NCBI GenBank assembly: GCA_029204225.1
Contig: CM055099.1
Location: forward strand, 70,133,349 to 70,197,348
Length of the DNA stretch: 64,000 bases
Direction: 5' to 3'
DNA from: Diphasiastrum complanatum
Taxonomy: Eukaryota > Streptophyta > Lycopodiopsida > Lycopodiales > Lycopodiaceae
Shown here one piece after another: positions 11,445 through 24,400 of the stretch. The notes under the pieces were generated by a model. The model saw only the letters and a program-made list of their open reading frames with translations. It did no database searches and was not told the origin of the DNA. The stretch's first letter is position 1. Every line of letters begins with the position of its first letter. Made by a program: the position numbers and the translations under genes.

Positions 11445-12484
11445 TAGCCGACTCCCAAATATCACACATTACCACGTGCAAGTCCTCCAAAGAAGCATTA
11501 GACTTGTTATCGAATCTGTATGAGACTCACGATGTTGCACCTTAACAAAAAGTTCTTCACTTTAAGAATGTCTAACTCTACAGCCATCACTTCTCACATC
11601 AACAACTTCAAGTCTTTATTAGATCAGTTATCAACTATAGGATGTGTTATTCAAGATAATGATGTTGTTATGAACTTGCTTTCTTCTTTACCATCCTATG
11701 AACACTTTTTTGTTATGATCTCCAGTCAATTTGACCTGACTCTTCCAAAGGTCATCGGTCATCTTTTTCAAAGAAGATACGTTCTATGACTTTAAACAAC
11801 CATCGATAAAAAATGTTGTGTTATTTCATCCTACTTTACGTAGCATAGAATCTTTCAACGATGATGTTTCTTCTACAGAACCTACAACTACAACTATAGA
11901 AGCCGAGCAGCCGACAGAACCTGTCACCAGACTAGACCAAGCTAGCTCAAGCAGATTTGGACAAATTCAAAAAGAAGCACCATCGCATTTTTTCTGGTCA
12001 CCCAAATGTTCGCAGATCCTCACGGACTTGAACAGTTTTTGAGAGGTATACACTTCAATCTTTCTGGACTTCATCAAAAGAACCAGAGACCCTAGCCGAA
12101 CCAATTAGCTCTAAGGATGTTGTGAAGTGGCAAGAAGCTATGGAAAGCGAGTACAACTCACTTTTGACGAACCAGACTTGGACACTGGTCAAAATATAGT
12201 CAATTACGACTCTGATTGCATTAGCAGCCATGAAAGACCTCGAGATGCATCAAATGGACATCAAGACATCATTTCTCAATGACTACATCGAAGAGGAGCT
12301 GTATACCTTCCAACCGGAAGGATTCAAAGTCAAAGTCCAAGAGCACAAAGTGTCTATGGTCTGAAATCGGCCGCAATGGCATGGTTTGAAAGAATCAACT
12401 CTTATCTCACTCAATGGGGTTTTGTCAACAATTCAGCTGACTATAATGTTTATTCCAAGCATATAGGTGTCATCTTGTATCTCG
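11445..12484 (+). mobile_element. Ty1/copia remnant A (gag and RT pieces)
   Basis: 11520-11789 encodes a copia gag piece (LSTIGCVIQDNDVVMNLLSSLP). 11818-12042 resembles the variable integrase-RT linker (TEPTTTTIEAEQPTEP). 12100-12480 holds RT fragments: VKWQEAMESEYNSLLTNQTW, then, after a deletion, MDIKTSFLNDYIEEELY and AMAWFERINSYL. Protease and integrase are missing and stops interrupt the rest, so this is an internally deleted dead copy. No LTRs were found. It meets copia remnant B directly at about 12485. Confidence 0.7.
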
Positions 12485-13080
12485 GCCAAGGAGGCTTGGG
12501 ATTCATTAAAGAGCATTTATGAATCCAACAACACTTCAAGAATACTCATGCTTAGGAATCAAGTCCTCCAAAGCATGAAAGTAAGTGGAGAGAGTGCATA
12601 AGAGTATGTGCATCAAATCCTAGAACAAAGAATTGGCTTCAATACGAGATGAAATCCAAGACAATGAACTTGTAAAAGTCATTCTGAATGGACTAAGTGA
12701 AGATTACTCTAATCTAGTCCAAAGTTTTGCCATTCAAGATAAGTTACCTACTATTGACAAGCTCCATAATGTGCTTGTGGCTGATGAGAGTAGGATGCTA
12801 CACCTCAAATCAAGCTATGTCCTTGCAAGGAGGTGATGAGAAGGCCAACTTCTCATTCAAAGGAAAAAAGAAAGCTCATCCAACCAAGAAGAACAAAATC
12901 AAGGAGGCTGAGGACAAGGATGGTGGATCAGTTCCAAAAGCAAGTCCAAGAAGGACAAATCAAAGCTAAAGTATTTCTTTTGTGGAAAAAAAGGATACCT
13001 TGCTTTCGAGTGCTACAAGAAGAAGAATGCTCAAGAGAAGGAAAAGCAAGGCAATTTTGTGATTGAGGAGGAGAAGGATG
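12485..13080 (+). pseudogene. Copia gag with damaged zinc knuckle
   Basis: It begins AKEAWDSLKSIYESNN and continues with VKVILNGLSEDYSNLVQSF, characteristic of copia gag. A Lys-rich segment leads to a CCHC-like knuckle in which the first Cys reads Phe and the His reads Tyr (FFCGKKGYLAFEC). Stops at about 12600, 12834 and 12967 break the frame. Confidence 0.75.
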
Positions 13081-13345
13081 ATTGCAACTCACCCTTGATG
13101 GCATCTACAACACCAATATCAAGCAAGGACATATGGTGGATTGATAGTGGGGCTAGCTCCACACAGCAAGGACTTTTTCTCTACCTTACTTTCTTATAGT
13201 GATTCTAAGAAGTTTATATTCAGAGCAAGTGATCAAGAATGTAAGATAGATGGCATAGGATCTATTCCATTTTGTGTTGGATCTTCTAAGAGAATAGATC
13301 TTGATAATGTTCTATATGTACCATCCTCACAAAAAATCTGCTGAG
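13080..13345 (+). pseudogene. Copia protease domain
   Basis: WWIDSGASSTQ at about 13137 is the copia D-S-G aspartic protease motif that normally follows the gag zinc knuckle. A frame change follows, and the domain continues in another frame with EFKIDGIGS-like sequence to about 13340 (VLYVPS, the usual end of the copia protease). Confidence 0.65.
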
Positions 13346-13539
13346 TGTTGGACAACTAATGGATAATGGACTAGATGTACACTTCAAACATGGAGTTTGT
13401 TCCATAATGAAGGATGATAAGTGTATTGCTAGTGGCATTAAGCAAGGTAGATTGTTCAAGTTGGATGCTAATGTTGTCATTGGAAATGTGAACATGGCAA
13501 AGGAGGAGCTATCTCAAGTGGAGTTATGGCACAAGAGGT

Positions 13540-14280
13540 CAAGGAATGGAGACCATGATTTCCAAGGAGCTAGCACTCGGCCTCCCCAAATCCATTTCAA
13601 AGTGTGGCAAGCTTTGTGGTCTTTCCAAGACAGATAGGCAACCATTCAAGAGATCTTTGACAAGATCTACCTCTCCTCTTGATTTTATACACTCCGATAG
13701 GCATTCATTTTCACATGAATCTAATGGTGATGCTTTGATGTATGTTACATTCATAGATTACATTGATAGATGATTGTACAAGATACACTTGGATCTATTT
13801 ATTGCCTAAGAAAAGCTTAGTGTATGATTCCTTTGTGAAGGTTAAATCTCTTGTTGAGAAGCAACTTAATGCCAGCATCAAAGTGTTACGATGTGATAAT
13901 GGAGGAGAGTACATCTCCAATAGCATGAGAGATTTATGTGAATCTAATGGCATAAAGAGAGAGTTTACATGTACTTACACCCCTCAACAAAATGGGGTGG
14001 CCGAGAGAAAAAATAGATCTTTATGTGAATGTGCTAAAGCTATTAGACTTGATGACTCTCTACCCATTTATTTTTGAGGAGAAGCTATTACATGTGCAAA
14101 TTTTTTATGTAATAGGCTTCCTAATAGTGCCATTGGTGGAATCTCACCATATGAAGCTTTGTATGGCAAAAAGCCAAATTTAAAATATTTTGAAAGTTTT
14201 TGGATATAGGATTTATGATCCTATCTCTAAGAAAGTTAAAGTAAGTAGATATGTACTCTTTGATGAATCTCATCATGCTA
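13540..14280 (+). pseudogene. Copia integrase
   Basis: It contains the pre-integrase zinc region (ELALGLPK, CGKLCGLSK), the first catalytic Asp in the FIDDC-type segment near 13765, the second in LRCDNGGEY (about 13890) and the Glu in TPQQNGVAERKN (about 13990), a complete D-D-E set. Frames shift near 13770 and after 14077. The C-terminal part continues to about 14280. Its role in an intact element is insertion of cDNA. Confidence 0.8.
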
Positions 14281-14499
14281 AGGTAAATGAGAGCTCATCT
14301 CAATCACATGTTGTCAAAGATCTTGCATAGGTCGAGGAGGAGCTTCAAGGATATGAAAATTTTGAGGATCTTGCTCAAGATCCAAGAAGGCCAAGGTCTA
14401 CAAGGCACAAGGCTGAGCCATCAAGGCTCACCTATATTGAGAAGGGCAAGCAAAGGGAAGGCACTCATCCTATCACTTCCTACACTTTCTTGACTGATG

Positions 14500-15390
14500 C
14501 TTTGATGGAAAATCAAACTTGGGATCTTGTGGATATCATATGGAAAGAAACCACTTTCTTGTAAGTGGATCTATAGATTGAAATATGATCAAGATGGATC
14601 CATTAATAAGTACAAAGCTAGGTTTGCAGCAAAAGGTTTTTTGCAAACTAAAGGCTTGGACTATGATGAAACTTTTGCTCTTATTGCTAAGCTTGTTACT
14701 ATAAGGATGATCATTTGTCTTGCTACTTGTTTCAAGTGGGAACTTTTCCAACTTGATGTGACTAATGCTTTTCTAAATGGATTCTTGGAAGAAGAAATCT
14801 ATATGTTGCAACCCGAGGGCTTCATCAAAGAAGGAGATGAAGACAAAGTGTGCTACTTGAAGAAGAGTCTTTATGGACTCAAGCAAGCACCTAGGGCTTG
14901 GTACTGTAGGTTGGACACCGACCTCTACTCTATTGGTTTTGTGATAAGCTCTATGTCAAATGTAATGATGGCAAGATATTTTGATTTTGTATGTAGATGA
15001 TTTCATCCTTATAGGAAATGATCTTGATGGAATAAGAGATGTCAAAATTGCTATGTCTAGTGAATTCAAGATGGTAGATCTAGGAATTCTTTAGTTTATA
15101 CTTGGGATGCAAGTCTCTAGAAGTAGTGATTTCAATTTCATTTGTCAATCAAAGTATGATACTTCCATCTTAAAAAAGTTTGGTAAAAAAGATTGTAAAG
15201 GGATTGACACCCCTATGGATCAAGTTGTGAAAGTTTTTAATAAAGGTGATGAAGCATCCTTTGAGGGCATCACACTTTATAGAAATATTATTGGCTCCTT
15301 GATCTATTTGACAATCACTAGACCTGATCTATGCTTTATTGTAAGCAAGTTAAGTCGATATATGCAAGGTCCTTTAGTATGTCATTGGAA
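14500..15390 (+). pseudogene. Copia reverse transcriptase
   Basis: 14527-15000 carries CKWIYRLKYDQDG, ARFAAKGFLQTKGLDYDETF, FQLDVTNAFLNG and LYGLKQAPRAWY. A frameshift near 14985 separates this from the catalytic YVDDFILIGND, followed by GIDTPMD and ITRPDLCFIVSKLSRYM. These are the standard copia RT blocks. One internal stop falls near 15095. Confidence 0.85.
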
Positions 15391-15439
15391 AAGTGCCAAA
15401 AGAGTGCTTAGATACATCTCTTCTACTAGGAATTTTGGC

Positions 15440-15860
15440 ATTGTTTATCAAGGGACCATACTTGGATTCAGATTTTTTAGGTGATAAGATGGATAGAAAA
15501 TCCATAAGTGCCTTTGCTACATTCCTATGTGGAGGAGTATCTTGGCTTTCAAAAAAGCAAGATTCTATCTCTCTATCCTCTTGTGAAGCCGAGTACAAAG
15601 CATTGACATCAACAACCAAAGAAGTTCTATAGCTCAAAAGACTTTTGGATGAACTTTATGTGATCAAGGCTGAGGAGACTCCATGCATTTATTCTGATAA
15701 TCAAGCATCACAACAAATTGCCACCAATCCTATCTTCCATGTTCAAACCAAGCATATCGAGATTGCACATCACTTTGTAAGGGAGAGTGTGCAAGCTAAG
15801 GAGATCAAGCTTCTTCATGTTTCATCATCCGAGTGTGTTGCTAATATCTTTTCCAAATGA
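15440..15860 (+). pseudogene. Copia RNase H
   Basis: Motifs DSDFLGD, KSISAFATFLCGG, WLSKKQDSISLSSCEAEYKA and SDNQASQQIATNP, with TKHIEI further on, are the copia RNase H core. An in-frame TAG near 15631 and a shift at 15480 disrupt it. It ends with the stop just before the polypurine tract. Confidence 0.85.
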
Positions 15861-15938
15861 TTCATTTATGAAGTTAAGATATGCACTTGGTGTTGTAGAT
15901 AGATGTACACTAGATTTGCCAAGCTAGATTTTGAGGAG

Positions 15939-16497
15939 TGTTAAAATTGTCAAATTCTAGCTATTTGATCTAACTTTATTTGTACATAACTTGATCCCAC
16001 ACATGTGGAGCCTGTTACCACGTGTGGATGGTAGTCATAAATGCATCAAGTTTTAGTTAGATTGAATTTGTCTTGATTGACTCTAGTATGAACTAGTTGG
16101 AAGCTAGTCAAGTAGAAAATTGCCATGTGGCACCATTTCATTGATAGATCTAGAATTCCCATATGAATGAGACATGGTTCCCACGTGTGAGAGGCTATTC
16201 CCATGTGTGTACAGATCTGGAAAACACAACTTACATGCACCGAAAATGTTATGCACTCCACTCCTATGAAGACATGTAGACAACCTCCTCTCTTTGGTCC
16301 ATGGAATGATAGTGAAATGAAGGTATTTAATACCTTGAAACGTGGATATCTTTATGTCTCACATAGCTTGAAATAGCCATTAGGCTAAAATTGTAAAGAC
16401 TTTGATAAGAATTGTAAATCCAAAATACATCTTGGGATTTTTCTGTAATCTACTTGTCTTTATTAGCCAATGATTTGTGAGCAAATGCCGCAAAACA
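15939..16497 (+). repeat. 3' LTR of copia B
   Basis: Begins TGTTAAAATT immediately after a polypurine run (TTTTGAGGAG, 15929-15938) and probably ends AAAACA at 16497, giving the TGTT...AACA inverted termini usual for copia LTRs. It contains two CACGTG boxes (16019, 16182) and several CATGTG variants. The right end is provisional because no second LTR exists for comparison. Confidence 0.6.
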
Positions 16498-17786
16498 ATA
16501 ACTAACTAAAAATGAACATGATACATGAACAATATACACTCACAAGCTTCATCATAATCATGCACCAAAAACTACTTTAAATATACCAATTGACAATTGA
16601 TAACCTATTTTTTTGCCCTGATGCGCTAAGGCTCGGGCCCAACGAGATTTTGAGAAAAATCCTAACCCTAGCCACCTCAATGGCAACGCTTAGCTTTTTT
16701 CAGTAGTTTAGATGGGATTTCAAACTTGTTGGGCTACTTGCTTAGGCCGACGAAAATTAGTCGACGCACCAATTGCTCATCTGGTGGTCTTTTGTCTTCG
16801 AGAACATGTTAATTTGTGAAATCATGTGAAGACATGCATTATTTTGCAATTTTTGAATGTGAAGACATTAAAATGAAATCAATGAGAGTAAACTATAAAC
16901 TAAGCCATAAATCATTCATCATCAAACCCAAGCCATAAAGCATTGTTACTACTTGCATCTATACTTTTCTTCTTTGCTTTGCTCTGTAGTTTCTTCTCTT
17001 TAGCTCCTTTTTTCTTTCTTTAGCTCCGTTAGCTTATTTCTTATTTATCCTTTCTTCTCTTTCTTTACCTCCTTTACCTCCCATCCCTTCTTTAGCTCAT
17101 TTCGTCTTCATCATATCCAAAAAAAAAAATGAGAGAGAAGGGGAGGTAAAGGATCACGAACAACAAGCAGATCGTAACTGCTATTCCAACCTGCCTCTTG
17201 CTTTTCAGAACGTTCAGTGAACCCCTACTTCTCTTCTCCTACACCTAGAATATGCACGCTGCTCCACCTTGTTGCCTCAAATGTTCTGCTATAGGAGACA
17301 AAGAGCTAGATTCTAATTCTGCAGGCTGCTTCATAAAAGCACTTATATCTTCTGATTCCGACTGAATCTGCACAATCGCATCGGTCAGAATTTAGACAAG
17401 ACAATTTCGACCATTTTTGCTTTTTACATCAACTTGATCCGACGGCTGGATCATTCGCTATGCTCTTCGGAAGTCTGCAAAACCCTGAAAATTGCGAAAT
17501 TCCAGAACGAACAACAGAGTTCTTGTCTTGCAGTCATGGGACACTTGCAGATGCAAAGCACTATCTCCTGCTCTCTGCGTGCGACTACCGAATGCTTATA
17601 CTGATTTTCACTTCTCTATAACCTTGCTACCAAGGTCTGATGGCAGCCACGATGAAGGCTACGGATTTTTGTATCACAAACTATAGATGCTTCATGGAGG
17701 GGATCTAACCTTACAGCCGTTGATTAATGCACATTAGGGTTTCAGTTTTTAGGAATTTATTCTCCAATTAAACGGTTAATTGTAGG
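16498..17786 (+). promoter_or_regulatory. Upstream region and probable 5' leader of FZR
   Basis: About 1.3 kb between the copia LTR and the FZR start codon. A pyrimidine-rich belt at 16966-17104 (many cttctctttc runs) resembles plant Y-patch or leader sequence. No clear TATA box is visible. A possible 5'UTR intron acceptor (taattgtag) ends at 17785, two bases before the ATG, so the leader may be spliced. Short upstream open frames (such as 17492-17686) have no family resemblance. Confidence 0.4.
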
Positions 17787-18413
17787 ATGGACATATCTAT
17801 GAATGAAAATGCAGAGATTTCAGATGAGATGCAAGCACAGAGACAGGCAGAACTGTTGGCAAGGTCAAGTTTAACAGGCAATGCATCACCAGAATTTGGA
17901 TCAAGCTCTAGGGATTCACATGCCGAGCTCCACACTCCGTTACGCTTCAATACTGCGGATGGAGCCGGTTTAGAGACCCCTTCTCCTTCGAGCAGGACTA
18001 CGTACAGTGACCGTTTCATTCCGAGCAGATCCAGTTCGAGTCTCGCTGGATTTGCCCTCCTCGACAAGTCTCCAACTGGAGCCAACATTGCCCAGGGCAA
18101 TGAGACCAGAGAGGATGGATCAGCTGCCTATACAATGCTTTTAAGAACAGAGCTATTTGGTGGAGATGGAGGACCATTTTCTCCCACCACACCTGAAAAA
18201 GCTGCAGGAACATCCTCTAGAGATCCAACAAGATTTCCCACCACTACAGCTAGGAACTTATTCAGATTCAAAAATGATCGGCGAGTAGTTTCACCTAATG
18301 CAATGCCCGAATCACCGTATTCTTTATCTCCTGTAGGAATAGATGGAGCCCTTGCAGGGTCTGGAGGTAGTCCCAGAAAGGCACCTCGCAAAATTGCACG
18401 ATCTCCATACAAA
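17787..18413 (+). CDS. FZR: FZR exon 1: N-terminal regulatory region
   Basis: 209 codons encode the Ser/Thr-rich, poorly structured N-terminus. It has the C-box DRFIPSR (75-81), many SP/TP sites suited to CDK phosphorylation (for example SPTTPEK), and ends SPYK. The splice donor is GTAAAT at 18414. Confidence 0.95.
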
Positions 18414-21400
18414 GTAAATGGCCTTTCTTCAATGTTTATGTCAACTCAATTTCACTCTGTTTCTTGTACAAATGAGCCCAGTTTTGCAGTTTATTGAACT
18501 TTCTCCTTTCAGGGTGGTTGTGTGCAGAATGAAGGTGCAATGCCTTGTACACTGCCAAGCATACGCTTAGAATTGTTGGCTTTAATCAATTAATTTAGGC
18601 CATTTCTGATGTTCCTAACTGATGCATTTTTTGAGCTGTGAGAAAATAGCATTTGCAAAACCTCTTGTAGATGATTTATCAAAAAGTTGATCTTGGAAGC
18701 TGTATGTATTTGACAATACCGTGTTAAAAAAACTGTCAAATTGACAAATATGTCTCCCAAATGAGTTTTCTAGATCAAGCTATAGTAACTAAGCCCCGTT
18801 GTTCTACGTCCCTCTTTGATAACCAGTGGATAGGGGTGTGACTTTGTTGAGAATTACAGACATGCTCTGACAAGGGAAGAAAAGCTTCAGAGAAATCATA
18901 AGCTACTGTAAGGTTATAATTATATGTTCTGTCAGTTTTGCCAAATATAAAAAGTCTACTGTAGTTTTATCTGGTGGGAATGCATTTTGTCTGTGACAGG
19001 TTTTGGATGCTCCTGCATTACAAGATGATTTTTATTTGAATTTGGTGGACTGGTCTTCTCACAATGTACTCTCTGTTGGTCTTGGCACTTGTGTTTATCT
19101 TTGGAGTGCTTGCACAAGCAAGGTGAGTTTCTGTGCATTGTTATAGTTTTAGTTTGTTCATGATCACAACTATACAATAATTGTGAGCACTGAGAAGGAT
19201 CTTTTGCTAGTAATATCTACGAGATTTGATTGTTGTGATTGGCAAACTTACCCAAGCAGCTTGTCGAAGGCAATCGATTTTTCACATTTCCATCTGATTA
19301 ATCATTGCATCATTTTTTTTGTTGTCTTGTCGTGGAGTTGTCTCATTGACATTAGAGAAAATGCAAAATGTTTGTGGCATACTTTTGTTACAAATGTCTT
19401 ATTGAGGGAAACCCTATATATTATAGTATGGTGCTTGTTTGGAAAAATCTTAAGAGCCCAAAAGTGCAATAATCATTTCCCATGTACTCGATGTGGCTTA
19501 ACCTTTTTTTCTTGCCTCACTTTCAAGAGACATATTGAACATGAACAAATTACACGAAAATACTCAAGTGGAAAATTAGCTATACCTTAGGTTCATATAG
19601 TCAATGGAGTAAATGATAATTGGACTCTTTGCTATTAGGAGTGCTTGTGAAAACTTCTCATTCTTCCTTACAATCTTGGATGACCAATTTCAGCGTTGTA
19701 ATTTCTACTTACATAAGATAAAAAATGCATTTTCATACGTTCAGTTTAAAATTGAGAGATGGGGTCTTATTTATGCTTGTGTAACTATCCACTTTACAAT
19801 TGTGACTTTTTTTCTTTCTGCCAAAAGATCTTACTTGCAACTTAGAGTTAAGAGTGCTCCTATTGCTACATAGATCACACAAAAGGATATAAATGCCCTC
19901 TTTGTGAAATTTTTTAGTGAAGTGCTACTTATTAGTCTATTATTGAGGTGAGAAATGCTTACTTTCTTGGTAGATTAACTAGTTCTAGTTTATATTCAAA
20001 CGTTGTTAGTCACCTTCAAATTTGCTACTAGTGGAGTATGCTAACATATTGACATCATCATGAGGTTAGCAAGAAGCATTTTTTGATGTTTGAAATTCCA
20101 ATTACACACATTTTTTTCACACGTGAGCCTTCCAAGTTATGACCGTTTTGGCGATAATTTTGAAAGTTTTAAGACTAAATTTGTTCACGGTAAGTTTTGT
20201 GCTCGAAGAGTAGGGATTACTTATTTGAAGTTTACATCAGTAATTCAATTGTGTATAGTAACTTAGTTCTTCTTGACATAGTTTAAGTCATATGATTCTA
20301 TAATGTTGTCTTTTTCATTCGTTTATGGTGAAGGCTAGCTTTCTGGTTTTCCCAAAGGTTGACAATGAATGACAAATTTGCCTACTAATTGTAGTTATGA
20401 TGTTTAGAACTAAATGATTTGAATGGGAATATGATAGACACTATTGTATGTAGGGTGGAAGTGAGAAGGATAGCTTGATTCTAAAAAAGATTGTGTAGGA
20501 CGCTGGAGAGGCATGGTGGCTAGGGCTCACCTTAGTTGACTAGGCTAGTATCTCACGACTGCAGGTCCTTATGCTATCACAGATGATACGGGCTAAGCCC
20601 TCTGTCCCCCACCAAATTATCCTAGCAGAGTTTGTAGTTCCACCTCTACAGCTTGATGCCATCTTCCGTCTCATCACATATATACAGCGCCTCAGGTTGC
20701 TTCCCATGGATGCACAAAGATGCACACATGCGGCACTCACGTCATCTCAGCACTTCATAGTCTAGACTATCACTTATCATGGTTCTCACAGGTATCACGT
20801 CTACTTGATACCCTTGGCATCTCTATCACGGACCTTCCATCGGGCACCTACGACTATATCAGGCGTTTTCACTATAGAGCCTATCTTCATCGTACATGGC
20901 AAACCCGACTATTACAAGACTCGTTTCTTGGAGATGGATACTGTGGGGACCCCAGTTTTACCACGCTATTTAGACTTTGGATTATCCCACGGTTTGAGAT
21001 TCACACTGGGTCAGTTACGAGTCTCATCACATTAGGTTGGACGTTTCCATAGTCCCCACGAGAGGAGCGGATTTGTCAGATATGTTCACTATCTGAGGTG
21101 GAGTCCGAGGAGCACTTTTTATTCAGATGACGATTATACATTCATATGATGACGATAATGGTATATCCCTTATTGCATATGATGACGATAATGGTATATC
21201 CATCATTATACCATTATATAGCATTTAGATAGCGAGATATATATCATACTCGCAGCCCGAATCTCTTACATTAGATGTATTCTATCATTGCAGTTGTAGT
21301 ACATATGCTTTTCTTTTCTGTTATAGAGACGTTTCATACGCTCCCGTTGTACCACACACTTGATATGTACCTTTTTTGTCTTATATGCCTATTGGCATGG

Positions 21401-24400
21401 AAAAGACATTAATAAAATCTTTCTTTTTTTCTAATGGGAGGTGACTAAGTAGAGATTCTTTCTTCCTATTTCGGAGACGTTTACTCGATGATCGAGTCCA
21501 TCAAACATGAGCATGCACGCTACATTTGCATCTGCATCGATAGATAGGGTGTTAGCTTGAATAGTGGGCCTCTTTGTTGGAAGATTCTCCCGTGTGACAA
21601 TGCTTGTCACAAACATCTGATGTGACTCACTCAAGCTGTTCAATGTCAATTGCACGATCTCACGATCCTGTACTCGCTCTCCAACGGCAGCTAGTTGATC
21701 ACGGATCTCCTTTATCTTCACTAGGTGATCGGCAATGGTTGCACCATCATCCATTCGTAATGTGTGCAGCTTCGTCTTCAAAAATAGTATTCGAGATGTG
21801 ATTGTCGTTTCAAAAAATGCCTTCAATGTATCCCACGCTTCTTTTGGTCCTTCCGAATCTGAAATGTACTCCTTTGTTCAAGGTATGGACTCACCTTATA
21901 CTGATCTCTCCTAGAATATTGTCAAATATGCAGAGCGAGGGCATATTTTCTCACTGGAGATTTTCACGATAGTCAGATTTCCATGATGCTACTGACTAGC
22001 TACAACTTCATGCCCTTGACAATGATGATTTGGGAGTTACCAGGATATCACATGACAACTTGGGACATATTACCTCGTAAGGTAAGTATTTGTTACAATT
22101 AAAAAGGGAAGCCCATGAGTTAGCCTTTATAATGGCTAAAACTTTGTGGTCTGATTCTGGCAGTTGTACTTCAATCGCTAGCTGATGCAATGACATGCGG
22201 AGCTGGCCCAATGTAAGTTTGAGGCTGTGTGACAAACCTGAATCCAAATAGTGTGGTAGGACTGGGCCCTTGCTATGTCTAGCTCAATAAAGTGAGTCCA
22301 GTAGAAGTCAACAAGCTTAACCTTCTAACTGTTGGCTCCAAGTACAACCAAGATATGCTCGATATAAAAAGCGTCTGATATACTAATGAGTACCCAAGGG
22401 GAGCTCTGTAATGGAAATACCAAAGGACTCGAGGAAGAGGTGAGATGCCTGAGAAAACCATGACAATCTATAACCTTGATCATGAAGACAATGTGAGGAA
22501 GCAAATGCTATCTACGTATATCTCCTATCTGCATCTGGAAGTGCCTGGACTCTTTGAATATATGTAATAAGTTGGAAAGCTGCATCTATCTATATAGGTG
22601 GAACAAAAACTCGGCAAGAACGATCTCGTGCGGAACAGAAGGCTACGCCCGAATCATATGAGCTAACATGGTGGTCTGTAATCTCGATATACTGGCCCAG
22701 TGTGAGGAAGAAAGACCGGTACACCATGTCTCTGCTGCATATAAAGCTGTGGGGGTGACAATGGTATCAAAGAGTCGACACTTACTCCGAGCATCCCGAA
22801 TGGACTTTCGGAAGCAAAACGGCTCTAGCTGAACAAGGGAGGCATGCTCCTTTCCAAGTCGAGTGGTAGTTGCCTATCGCATACTGATTGTAGGGCTAGA
22901 GAAAAGTATCCCCAAATATGTGTATGAAGAAACTACTTCTAGGATCTGTCCATCAAGAGTGAGCTCCTGTCGCTGCATGAAGGCTTGAGAAGTGTTGAAG
23001 ACCATAACCTTGGTCTTCTCAATGTTCACCCCCCCCATCTAGTACAAAAGTCATGTAAGCAATCCAATTGCTGCTGTAACACCTCTTTGGTCGTGGAGAC
23101 CAATACCACATCATTGGCATAAAGAAGAATGGCAATCAGAATGTTGCCAAGTCTGCAACTAGAACCGCCGCACTTTGAGATGACTCTCTCTAGCTCATCA
23201 ATTTATAATCCAAAAAGAACCGGTGAAAGAGAAGAACCTTGTGTCACCCCAATGGTGCTCCAGATCATAGTTGCATCGAACCGCCTATCGCAGTCTCTAT
23301 CCGTAGTCTGTGTGATATACTCCTTAGCAAGTAACTAGATAGTATGGGGTAGCCAGCTGGATCAAGAGATAGAAAGTGTGTATGATAAAAATCACTCTTG
23401 GTCCCCAATGGACCTTGCCAAGTGATATGAAGATATGATATGTAGAGGAGGCCTTTGATGTACCGATGAGTGCCCGTAGGTAGGTCAGTGATCTGGATAC
23501 CCAATGTGGAGAGGAGACGACAAGCCTGAGAATACCATGAGAAAAGGTGTCCCTCTGAGTGTAGGCGCCGGGATGAGGATAGGGCCGCAACAACATAGTG
23601 TGTACCCTCATCCTGAAGATCATCCAGCCTCTGTATAAAAGTCACAATATGGAATAAGGCCTCAATCTGAACGGGGGGGACCGCAAACTCCGCCAGTATA
23701 ATCTGGTGTGGTACTGAGGGCTTAGCCCGTATCATACCGGAGAGCAAATGAATCTGGAGTCGGGAGATATATGTCCAATCAGTAGCTGTCAGGCCAGTAC
23801 TCCATATCTCGGAAGCATACATAGCTGAGGGCACAACCATAGTGTCAAAGAGTCGGCACTTACTGGTCGCATCTCTGATGTGTGAAGTGAAGCAAAGTCT
23901 CTCCAAATCTACTAGCGAGGCATAGCCCTTCCGTACCCGAGAAATAGTTGCATGTCTCATGCTGAACATGGGCCCTGAGAATAGTACCCCTAGATATGTA
24001 TATGAATCAACAACCTCCAGTGGATGACCATCCCATAGAAGCTCCTGCCGCATCATGAAAGACCTAGAGATGTTGAACACCATGACCTTAGTCTTGGCCA
24101 CATTCACTGAAAAAACCCCACGGTGTGCAGAAAGAAAGAAGAGCGTCTAAGTGCCGTTGCAAACCCTCTCTCGTCCGTGAAAGCAAAACCACATCATCAG
24201 CATACAGGAGGATAGCAATAATGAGGTCGCCCAATGTACATCCCTCCCCTCCATCTCTTCGTATAACATGCTCCAGCTCGTCAATGTAAAGACCAAAAAG
24301 TGTAGTAGAGAGTGGACATCCTTGTTTGACCCCAATAGTACTAACCACCTCCGGTGAAATAACTCCTGATAGTCGGACCCTGCCAACCACACGCCTGTAC

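Larger units (their letters stand above)
12485..16497 (+). mobile_element. Ty1/copia element B with 3' LTR, 5' truncated
   Basis: Domains run in copia order: gag (12485-13030), protease (about 13130-13170), integrase (about 13530-14280), reverse transcriptase (14500-15390), RNase H (15440-15870), then a polypurine tract and LTR. Integrase before RT defines Ty1/copia. The copy starts inside gag next to copia A, with no 5' LTR. Multiple stops and frameshifts make it non-functional, but domains are well preserved, suggesting younger age than its neighbour. Confidence 0.85.

Noticed and set aside
17492-17686. Possible upstream gene or uORF before FZR
   Set aside because: 64 codons, no motif. At most an upstream ORF in the leader.
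19183-19590. Open frame with a C2H2 zinc-finger-like pattern (CTRC...HIEH) inside FZR intron 2
   Set aside because: Only one finger, with His spacing of 2 instead of 3-5, no neighbouring domain and intron-like composition. Chance occurrence is likely.
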